Assembly (NCBI GenBank): GCA_012513245.1
Contig: JAAZCN010000293.1
Location: 1-15,130, forward strand
Reading direction: 5' to 3'
From: Synergistaceae bacterium
GTDB taxonomy: Bacteria > Synergistota > Synergistia > Synergistales > Synergistaceae
Length of the DNA stretch: 15,130 nucleotides
The translations under genes and the position numbers were made by a program. Of this stretch, positions 5,887 through 11,614 are shown in pieces. Below the pieces are notes generated by a model that worked only from the letters and a program-made list of their open reading frames with translations, was not told the origin of the DNA and searched no databases. Position 1 is the stretch's first letter, and each line of letters starts with the position of its first letter.

Positions 5887-5955
5887 TGATATTCATGTTA
5901 TTATGTCTAATGTTTTTGAGCAGAAAAATCTTTGGCGTTGGGGAGTGTTCCTTAC

Positions 5956-6522
5956 TTGGAATATAAAATAGGTAAAACACTTATTTCTGAAGAAAGACTA
6001 CAGGCCAAAATCAAGGAACTTGGGGAGAAATTAAGCAAAGATTATGCCGGAAAAGAGCTGATCTGCGTTTGTGTCCTCAAAGGTGCTGTGGTATTTCTTG
6101 TAGATCTTATCAGGCACATTAGTCCTGAAGTGGACGTAAGGATAGATTTCCTTGCTATTTCCTCTTATGGAGCATCTACAAAAAGCAGCGGTGTGGTGCA
6201 GATCCAGATGGACCTCAGCACAGACATCTATGGCAAAAACGTCCTTATAATAGAGGACATCGTCGATACAGGGCTATCCCTGAAATACATCAAGGCACTG
6301 CTGCACGAACGTAAACCGCAGAGCCTTGCGATATGCGTACTTCTTGATAAGCCGGATCGCCGTAAGGAAACAGTTGAGGTAGAATATACAGGTTTTACGA
6401 TCCCCGATGAGTTTGTAATAGGTTATGGTCTGGATTATGCAGGGAAGTTTCGCCATCTGCCGGCGGTACATATCGCAGAACCTGTTGCGGCGCAATTGGG
6501 GCATCTCGAAGCCCTGGTTTAG
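5956..6522 (+). CDS. hpt: Hypoxanthine phosphoribosyltransferase
   Basis: Predicted 188 residues, cytoplasmic. It transfers phosphoribose from PRPP to hypoxanthine (and usually guanine) in purine salvage. The PRPP-binding signature VLIIEDIVDTG is at 96-106. VCVLKGAVVFLVDL, the flexible-loop SSYGAST and VIGYGLDYAGKFRHLPAVHI are all typical of the family. I chose TTG 5956 because TTGGGGAG (5938-5945) precedes it by 10 nt and the protein then begins EYKIGKTLISEERLQ as usual; TTG at 5932 or 5938 are alternatives without a better ribosome-binding site. The last ten residues (QLGHLEALV and the preceding Ala) are encoded by the terminus of repeat element E copy 2, an unusual tail beyond the normal C-terminus. 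It lies 69 bp after tilS, probably the same transcript. Confidence 0.93.
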   Translation: MEYKIGKTLISEERLQAKIKELGEKLSKDYAGKELICVCVLKGAVVFLVDLIRHISPEVDVRIDFLAISSYGASTKSSGVVQIQMDLSTDIYGKNVLIIEDIVDTGLSLKYIKALLHERKPQSLAICVLLDKPDRRKETVEVEYTGFTIPDEFVIGYGLDYAGKFRHLPAVHIAEPVAAQLGHLEALV

Positions 6523-6620
6523 CAACACTCGAAGTCCTTCGCTTCGACGTATGACCAATACGCCTTAGCTTGAACTTCTTCGAGTTGCGTCACCATCATC
6601 TCCGATCTGCCCCAATTGCG
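6491..6620 (-). repeat. 130-nt palindromic element E, copy 2 (overlaps hpt 3' end)
   Basis: The ends CGCAATTGGGGCA (6491-6503) and TGCCCCAATTGCG (6608-6620) pair perfectly. Read on the minus strand it aligns along its length with copy 1. Shared stretches include AGATGATG, TTCAAGCTAAG, CATACGTCGAAG, GAAGGA and CAGGGCT. The middle stem keeps pairing with different bases (GCAAC and TCGAAG against CTTCGA and GTTGC: 6522-6526, 6529-6534, 6578-6588). In the inner stem one pair is G.T on the minus strand and C/A on the plus strand, so the minus strand is the better RNA candidate. The first 32 nt lie inside hpt. The palindrome may also serve to stop transcription after hpt, but no U-tract follows. 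Confidence 0.8.
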
Positions 6621-6687
6621 GAGAAATATTGAGAGAAACAACCGGAGAATTAGAAATTAAATCTTTTACATCTAGAACCAAAATCAC

Positions 6688-6716
6688 CGTCATTCCCGTA
6701 TGCAACTGAGCGGGAG
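6688..6716 (-). repeat. GAYGACGG-ended hairpin repeat, inverted copy
   Basis: CCGTCATTCCCG...CGGGAGT has stem TCCCG/CGGGA (6694-6698/6711-6715). Its reverse complement aligns with 9308-9340 (CCCGCTCA..GCAT.CGGG.ATGACGG). Similar short inverted repeats are common in many bacterial genomes. It stands immediately before a 7+4 array, as at 9308-9459. Confidence 0.6.
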
Positions 6717-6736
6717 TTTGATATAGGTTTACAACT

Positions 6737-6830
6737 GCTCAGTAATATTTTTAACAAAAGTTTGACTACCGTTTGACAATTGTTTGACGATAGTTTGACA
6801 AATTTTACAACCGCTTAGCTATCGCTCAGC
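6737..6830 (+). repeat. 7+4-nt direct-repeat array A3 (GTTTGAC x4 flanked by GCTCAGC-type units)
   Basis: After the lead-in TTTACAACT, GCTCAGT lies at 6737. GTTTGAC then recurs exactly every 11 nt at 6760, 6771, 6782 and 6793 with separators TACC, AATT and GATA. TTTTACAACC leads to GCTTAGC (6813), TATC and GCTCAGC (6824). The array mixes two core types in one place and lies 67 nt upstream of ftsH. Confidence 0.8.
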
Positions 6831-6896
6831 AAAACTTCTAACTGTAGATGGCAGGAAAATTTAGAAAAACCAAGGTAAGAAAGCGAGGTCACACGT

Positions 6897-8906
6897 TTGA
6901 AGAAAACCTCTAAAAATGTTGGGATGTATATAATATTGATCGTGCTTGTAGTCAGTCTGGTGAATGTATTTTTGACTCCGGACGGGAATAAGGCCGCTCA
7001 GGTCGCCGAGGTACTTCCTTACAGTCAGTTTTTGAACGAAGTCAACATAGGTAATGTTGCTAAAGTCAGAATAGACCACGAGCAGCTTAAAGGGACACTG
7101 AAGTCCGGCAAGGAATTTACGACATACATTCTTGACCCGGGAACGCTGCCCGGTGAGATAGCCGGGAATGGCGTTGAGGTCGAGGTCGTTCCTCCTCCGA
7201 AGAACTCATGGTTAACGGCTCTGCTGACATCCCTGCTTCCTACATTGCTTCTTGTAGGTGTATGGATCTACTTCATGTACCGCATGCAGGGCGGAGGAAA
7301 CAAGGTTATGGGTTTTGGAAAGAGCAAAGCCAAGCTCTTTATGGACAACAGGCCCAAGGTCACGTTTGCTGACGTTGCGGGATGTGACGAGTCGAAGGAA
7401 GAGCTTGAAGAGGTAGTGCTTTTCCTTAAGGATCCCGCAAAGTTTACGAGGCTTGGTGCTAAGGTTCCTCGTGGCGTATTGCTTCTGGGTGCGCCCGGAA
7501 CCGGAAAGACCCTTCTTTCGAGGGCTGTAGCGGGGGAGGCTAACGTTCCCTTCTTCAGCATAAGCGGATCTGATTTTGTTGAAATGTTTGTCGGTGTTGG
7601 AGCTGCTCGCGTAAGGGACCTTTTTGAGCAGGCTCGTAAGAATCAACCATGCATAATCTTCATAGACGAGATAGATGCTGTTGGACGTCATCGCGGTGCC
7701 GGGCTCGGAGGCGGTCACGATGAACGTGAACAGACACTCAATCAGCTCCTTGTTGAGATGGACGGTTTCGAAGGAGAAACAGGAATCATTCTGCTTGCCG
7801 CGACAAACAGACCTGACATACTTGACCCGGCATTGCTCCGTCCGGGACGTTTCGACAGACAGATAGTCGTAGACAGACCTGACGTAAGAGGTAGACATGA
7901 CATATTGAAGGTACACCTTAAAGGCAAGAAGGTCAGCAAAAAAGTCGACCTTGATGTCATAGCCCGCAGGACCCCCGGTTTTGTGGGTGCAGATATCGCA
8001 AACCTTGTAAATGAGGCCGCGCTTCTTGCAGGACGCAGAGGCAAGGACAGGCTTGGAATGGCGGAGTTTGAAGAGGCGATCGACAGGGTAATGGCAGGTC
8101 CTGAACGCAAGAGCCGGGTAATAAGCAAAAAAGAACGCGAGATAATTGCTTATCATGAAGCCGGACATGCCCTGGTCGCAAGCAAGATCCCCGGCAGTGA
8201 TCCGGTGCATAAGATATCTATAATACCGCGCGGCCACATGGCGCTTGGCTACACTCTGCAGCTGCCTGAAGAGGACAGGTTCCTCATTTCAAAGAAGGAG
8301 CTCTCGGACAGGATCACGATACTGCTTAGTGGACGTGTTGCTGAACTGCTTAAGTTCCAAGATGTCACTACAGGGGCTTCGAATGATCTTGAAAGGGCTA
8401 CACAGATCGCCAGGCAGATGGTAACCGAGTTCGGAATGAGCGACAGGCTTGGACTTGTCACGCTGGGCAGAAAACAGCATGAGGTCTTCCTTGGCAGAGA
8501 TATCATGGAAGATAGGAACTACAGCGAAGAGATAGCCTATGCGATAGACCAGGAAGTTCGCAGCATAATAGATGAGTGTTACAGCAGAGCAAAAAAGATC
8601 CTTGTAGAACAGAATGAACGTCTCGAGGAGATAACAAGATTGCTTCTTGAAAAAGAAGTCCTTGATGGCGACGAGCTTGATGAGCTCCTTGGATATCCGA
8701 AAAAAGAGGCTCCGGAGGTAATTCCAGGATCTGAGTATGAGGATCCTGACGAAGAGACCGCTGACGAAGAGACCGCTGAAGAAGAGACTGAAGCAGAGGA
8801 AGAAAACGGGTCCGAAGAGGAAGAAGATAATAAGAAGCATCGGGACGAAACTGAGACTGAAGATCAGGATGATGAAGGCGAAGATCCTGACGAAGAAGAA
8901 GAATAA
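6897..8906 (+). CDS. ftsH: ATP-dependent zinc metalloprotease FtsH
   Basis: Protein of 669 residues, membrane-anchored AAA+ protease that degrades misfolded membrane and short-lived regulatory proteins as a hexamer. TM1 is near 9-27, an extracytoplasmic domain spans about 28-104, and TM2 is near 105-128. Walker A GAPGTGKT is at 198-205, the pore-loop MFVGVG at 230-235, and Walker B IIFIDEID at 253-260. The second region of homology includes R315 and R318. The zinc site HEAGH is at 420-424 with third ligand D497 in [12 protein letters not shown]. The start is TTG, supported by GAGG (6885-6888) at 8-nt spacing; [17 protein letters not shown] then reads as the usual N-terminus. After residue about 602 the protein carries an extremely acidic tail of some 60 residues, partly built from a 15-nt DNA repeat (8748-8792), not typical of the family core. 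Terminated at 8918-8955. Confidence 0.98.
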   Translation: MKKTSKNVGMYIILIVLVVSLVNVFLTPDGNKAAQVAEVLPYSQFLNEVNIGNVAKVRIDHEQLKGTLKSGKEFTTYILDPGTLPGEIAGNGVEVEVVPPPKNSWLTALLTSLLPTLLLVGVWIYFMYRMQGGGNKVMGFGKSKAKLFMDNRPKVTFADVAGCDESKEELEEVVLFLKDPAKFTRLGAKVPRGVLLLGAPGTGKTLLSRAVAGEANVPFFSISGSDFVEMFVGVGAARVRDLFEQARKNQPCIIFIDEIDAVGRHRGAGLGGGHDEREQTLNQLLVEMDGFEGETGIILLAATNRPDILDPALLRPGRFDRQIVVDRPDVRGRHDILKVHLKGKKVSKKVDLDVIARRTPGFVGADIANLVNEAALLAGRRGKDRLGMAEFEEAIDRVMAGPERKSRVISKKEREIIAYHEAGHALVASKIPGSDPVHKISIIPRGHMALGYTLQLPEEDRFLISKKELSDRITILLSGRVAELLKFQDVTTGASNDLERATQIARQMVTEFGMSDRLGLVTLGRKQHEVFLGRDIMEDRNYSEEIAYAIDQEVRSIIDECYSRAKKILVEQNERLEEITRLLLEKEVLDGDELDELLGYPKKEAPEVIPGSEYEDPDEETADEETAEEETEAEEENGSEEEEDNKKHRDETETEDQDDEGEDPDEEEE

Positions 8907-8917
8907 AACAAAAGATC

Positions 8918-8955
8918 ATAAAGGAGCCGTGAGGCTCCTTTATTTGGCTTTTTTT
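8918..8955 (+). terminator. Rho-independent terminator of ftsH
   Basis: ATAAAGGAGCC (8918-8928), loop GTGA and GGCTCCTTTAT (8933-8943) form an 11-bp stem. TTGGCTTTTTTT follows. It begins 12 nt after the ftsH stop. Confidence 0.9.
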
Positions 8956-8992
8956 GGGGGGCAATTGATCGGCGTATAGCTGAGACATTATT

Positions 8993-9021
8993 TCCACAAT
9001 TCAAGGAATGTATGCTATAAT
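8993..9021 (+). promoter_or_regulatory. tRNA-Pro promoter with extended -10
   Basis: A perfect TATAAT (9016-9021) is preceded by TG at 9013-9014 (TGCTATAAT). A weak -35 TCCACA (8993-8998) lies 17 nt upstream. The tRNA begins 12 nt after the -10. The tRNA-Gly promoter has the same TGCTATNAT form. Confidence 0.7.
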
Positions 9022-9032
9022 TCCCTGTGTCG

Positions 9033-9110
9033 CGGGATGTAGCGCAGCCTGGTTAGCGTACCTGCTTTGGGAGCAGGGGGTCGTCGGTTCAAATCCGACT
9101 ATCCCGACCA
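9033..9110 (+). tRNA. tRNA-Pro (anticodon UGG)
   Basis: A 78-nt cloverleaf with encoded CCA. The acceptor is CGGGATG/TATCCCG with a closing G.T, and the discriminator is A. The D-arm is GCGC/GCGT with loop AGCCTGGTTA. The anticodon stem CCTGC/GCAGG has loop TTTGGGA, giving anticodon TGG. The T-arm is GTCGG-TTCAAAT-CCGAC. It reads CCA and probably other proline codons. Confidence 0.97.
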
Positions 9111-9118
9111 TTGAGATT

Positions 9119-9159
9119 AAAAGAGCTGATGAGAGATAATATCTTTCATCAGCTCTTTT
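9119..9159. terminator. Long-stem terminator after tRNA-Pro
   Basis: AAAAGAGCTGATGA (9119-9132) pairs perfectly with 9146-9159, and the stem continues inward to about 19 bp with one G.T and a 3-nt loop (9138-9140). It has A- and T-runs at both ends, so it can act in both directions. The U-run is short (TTTT), and a repeat array starts at the very next base. Confidence 0.8.
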
Positions 9160-9199
9160 GCTGAGCAGTTGCTGAGCGATAGCTGAGCAATGGCTGAGC
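9160..9199 (-). repeat. 7+4-nt direct-repeat array A4 (GCTGAGC x4)
   Basis: GCTGAGC occurs at 9160, 9171, 9182 and 9193, exactly 11 nt apart, with separators AGTT, GATA and AATG. On the minus strand these read GCTCAGC with CATT, TATC and AACT, the same core and separators as the plus-strand arrays. It abuts the tRNA-Pro terminator without a gap and is an inverted partner of the array at 9373-9412. Confidence 0.85.
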
Positions 9200-9211
9200 A
9201 AAAGTTTTTCC

Positions 9212-9245
9212 CAGTGTCCGCACTATTTCGAGTGCGCTTTGAGAT
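9212..9245 (+). repeat. Partial hairpin module M4
   Basis: The first 25 nt (9212-9236) are identical to the 3' part of module M2, including GTGTCC and the hairpin GCACT/AGTGC (9220-9224/9231-9235). The 5' strand of the outer stem and the GTTA hairpin are missing, so this is a truncated copy. Confidence 0.6.
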
Positions 9246-9255
9246 CGGGGATTCA

Positions 9256-9286
9256 GCGGCTTCGAACTTCGGCTATGACTGAGTTT
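9256..9286 (+). repeat. Inter-module conserved block (CR), copy 2
   Basis: 28 of 31 positions match the reverse complement of 4155-4185. It follows module M4 as copy 1 follows M3 on the minus strand, confirming a composite repeat order M-CR. Confidence 0.6.
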
Positions 9287-9307
9287 ATAGACCCGAAAAC
9301 TAGACCT

Positions 9308-9340
9308 GGATCCCCGCTCAACGGCATGCGGGGATGACGG
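9308..9340 (+). repeat. GAYGACGG-ended hairpin repeat, full copy
   Basis: ATCCCCGC (9310-9317), a 10-nt loop and GCGGGGAT (9328-9335) form an 8-bp stem followed by GACGG. Related copies are at 6688-6716 (inverted), 4278-4293 and 10-25 (partial). No U-run follows directly. Confidence 0.65.
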
Positions 9341-9372
9341 GATTTTTAAAAATTCATCATGGTCTTACAATT

Positions 9373-9459
9373 GCTCAGCAACTGCTCAGCAACAGCTCAG
9401 CCATTGCTCAGCTAAATTTTTTAACCAGTGACTCCCCAACCGATTTCCAATCGACTCCC
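9373..9459 (+). repeat. 7+4-nt direct-repeat array A5 (GCTCAGC x4, then GACTCCC block)
   Basis: GCTCAGC occurs at 9373, 9384, 9395 and 9406, exactly 11 nt apart, with separators AACT, AACA and CATT. After TTAACCAGT come GACTCCC (9430), GATTTCC (9442) and GACTCCC (9453). Read on the minus strand, block order and flanks match array A1 (GGGAGTC block, TGGTTA, four cores, AGTTGT/AATTGT, AAGAC), but the core is GCTGAGC where A1 has GGCAAGC. The rest of the gap to uvrB (9460-9571) holds only a weak CCTTT/AAAGG hairpin and a possible promoter. Confidence 0.8.
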
Positions 9460-9503
9460 GCGACGATATCCGTCGTATTTCCCCCTTTTCAGGAGAAAGG
9501 CGG

Positions 9504-9532
9504 ATGACGAGAATATGAAATGGTTATATATT
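9504..9532 (+). promoter_or_regulatory. Possible promoter of uvrB-uvrA-rlmB
   Basis: ATGACG (9504-9509, 4 of 6) and TATATT (9527-9532, 5 of 6) are 17 nt apart, 39 nt before uvrB. I see no E. coli-type (CTGT-N8-ACAG) or Bacillus-type (GAAC-N4-GTTC) LexA box here, so SOS control is not evident. Confidence 0.35.
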
Positions 9533-9571
9533 AGCGAGCGGTAATTTGTTTTTACAAAAGGGAGAAAATTT

Positions 9572-11614
9572 ATGTCTGACGAATTTAAGCTCTTTTCACC
9601 CTGGCCTTTGTCCGGGGATCAGCCGGAAGCAGTGGAGAAGCTGGTCCGGGGGTTTCGGAAGCAGGGTGCTGTGCAGACACTGCTTGGGGTGACGGGCAGC
9701 GGAAAGACTTATACGATGGCTAATGTGATCCGGCGACTGCAGAGGCCTACTCTTGTTATGGCTCATAACAAAACTCTGGCGGCGCAGCTCTATAGCGAAT
9801 TCAAGGAGTTTTTTCCGGAGAATTCGGTCAACTATTTTGTCAGCTATTACGATTACTATCAGCCTGAGGCATATATGCCCGCCCAGGATATATATATAGA
9901 GAAGGACGCCTCTATCAATGAGAGGATAGAGAAGCTTCGTCTTGCAACGACTAAAGCTTTGCTGGAGCGGCGTGACGTCATAGTGGTGGCAAGCGTCTCG
10001 TGCATTTATGGTCTTGGAAAGCGAAAGAATTACGAGGATGCTATCTTCCGTTTTGCGGTCGGCGAGCAATGGGATCGACGGGCTTTCATGATGAGACTTA
10101 TTGATAATTATTATCAGCGAAACGATCTGGTGCTCCAGCCGGGCACATTCCGAAGCAGAGGAGAGTCTATGGAGATATATCCCGCATACAGCGACACTGC
10201 TGTTAGGGTAATGTTTTTTGAGGACGAGATCGAGCGTATAGATGAGATAGACCCTGTTAGCGGAAGGGCGATCCTCAGCAAGGACCACACCGGGATATTT
10301 CCGGCCCAGCACTATGTTACCTCATCGGATGCAATTAATAACGCTGCAGAGCTTATAGAAAAGGAACTTGAGGATAGAGTCACACAACTTGAGTCTGACG
10401 GAAAAATAGTCGAGGCACAGAGGCTCAAAATGAGGACTAAGTATGATCTTGAGATGCTTCTTGAGGTCGGCTACTGTTCCGGGATAGAAAACTATTCGCG
10501 TTTCCTTGACGGACGCGAGCCGGGGGACGCTCCGGGAACTCTTATGGACTTTTTCCCCGAGGATTCCCTTCTTTTTATAGATGAATCCCACATGACTCTC
10601 CCTCAGGTGCGGGGGATGTACAACGGTGACAGAGCAAGAAAACAAGTGCTTGTCGAGCATGGCTTCAGGCTGCCTTCCTGCCTTGACAACAGACCGCTTA
10701 AATGGGAAGAGTATGAGCCGCTTTTGAAGAACGCGCTCTTTATCTCTGCTACACCGGGAGACTATGAAATTGCCCACTCAGATCACGTTGTGGAGCAGCT
10801 TATACGACCGACCGGTGTTACAGACCCGGTCGTTGAGATACACCCCGCAACGGGCCAGGTAGATGACCTTCTTGCAGAGGTCCGGCCGATCATCGAAGCC
10901 GGCGAACGCGTCCTCATTTCAACTCTGACAAAACGTTCAGCGGAAGACCTTGCCGAGTATATGGCAGAGCTGGGGATAAAGGTGCGATATATCCACTCGG
11001 AGCTTGATACATTTGAACGGGCAGAGCTGCTTCGTGATCTGCGTCTTGGGGTATTCGCGGTGCTTGTCGGTGTCAATCTCCTGAGGGAGGGAATTGATCT
11101 GCCGGAGGTCTCACTTGTGGCGATCCTTGATGCGGACCGTGAGGGATACCTCAGGTCGCACCGGTCGCTGATACAGATGATCGGAAGGGCTGCAAGAAAT
11201 CGGGCCGGAAAGGTCATACTCTACGCTGACAGGATAACGGGCAGCATAGATACTGCGATGAAAGAGACGGAAAGAAGAAGGATCCGCCAGATATCATATA
11301 ATGAAGAACACGGTATAATACCTCAGACAATATCGAAGGCGGTCAAGGACCTTCTCCCTGCAGAGCTTCTCAAAGAGGGCGGATATGCAGGCAAGAGGGC
11401 GGCTTCACCGCTTAAGAGCGCAGAGAATGCGCCTGACATACATGAACTTGAGCGGAGAATGTGGGCCGCGGTGGAAAAACTGGATTTTGAAACTGCTGCG
11501 GAGATAAGAGACGATATACAGAGAATGAAAGGCGATGCGAAAAGTGGAACAGAGCATAAAAATTACAGGGGCAAGGCAGCACAATTTAAAAAACATAAAC
11601 GTAGAAATCCCTAA
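9572..11614 (+). CDS. uvrB: Excinuclease ABC subunit B (UvrB)
   Basis: Protein of 680 residues, the damage-verifying helicase-like subunit of nucleotide excision repair that receives DNA from UvrA and recruits UvrC. The N-terminus [17 protein letters not shown] is typical. Walker A GVTGSGKT is at 39-46, the beta-hairpin region [21 protein letters not shown] near 93-113, and DESH (Walker B) at 337-340. The helicase C-terminal motifs [23 protein letters not shown] and [10 protein letters not shown] are intact. A UVR domain ([29 protein letters not shown]) lies near the end. AAAAGGGAG (9556-9564) precedes ATG by 7 nt. About 26 C-terminal residues, rich in Lys/Arg, come after the UVR domain and overlap uvrA in another frame, longer than usual. 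Probably co-transcribed with uvrA and rlmB. Confidence 0.98.
   Translation: MSDEFKLFSPWPLSGDQPEAVEKLVRGFRKQGAVQTLLGVTGSGKTYTMANVIRRLQRPTLVMAHNKTLAAQLYSEFKEFFPENSVNYFVSYYDYYQPEAYMPAQDIYIEKDASINERIEKLRLATTKALLERRDVIVVASVSCIYGLGKRKNYEDAIFRFAVGEQWDRRAFMMRLIDNYYQRNDLVLQPGTFRSRGESMEIYPAYSDTAVRVMFFEDEIERIDEIDPVSGRAILSKDHTGIFPAQHYVTSSDAINNAAELIEKELEDRVTQLESDGKIVEAQRLKMRTKYDLEMLLEVGYCSGIENYSRFLDGREPGDAPGTLMDFFPEDSLLFIDESHMTLPQVRGMYNGDRARKQVLVEHGFRLPSCLDNRPLKWEEYEPLLKNALFISATPGDYEIAHSDHVVEQLIRPTGVTDPVVEIHPATGQVDDLLAEVRPIIEAGERVLISTLTKRSAEDLAEYMAELGIKVRYIHSELDTFERAELLRDLRLGVFAVLVGVNLLREGIDLPEVSLVAILDADREGYLRSHRSLIQMIGRAARNRAGKVILYADRITGSIDTAMKETERRRIRQISYNEEHGIIPQTISKAVKDLLPAELLKEGGYAGKRAASPLKSAENAPDIHELERRMWAAVEKLDFETAAEIRDDIQRMKGDAKSGTEHKNYRGKAAQFKKHKRRNP

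Noticed and set aside
7212..8237. 341-codon open frame on the minus strand inside ftsH
   Set aside because: It lies fully antisense to the conserved AAA+/protease core of ftsH; the length comes from codon bias of the real gene.
8961..8967. GCAATTG after the ftsH terminator as a relic of element E
   Set aside because: Only 7 nt match the terminus and the next bases diverge; too short to support.
9500..9571. LexA/SOS box before uvrB
   Set aside because: No CTGT-N8-ACAG or GAAC-N4-GTTC pattern is present; other LexA types cannot be judged by eye.
9596..10312. 238-codon minus-strand open frame inside uvrB
   Set aside because: Antisense shadow of conserved uvrB sequence, no recognisable motifs.
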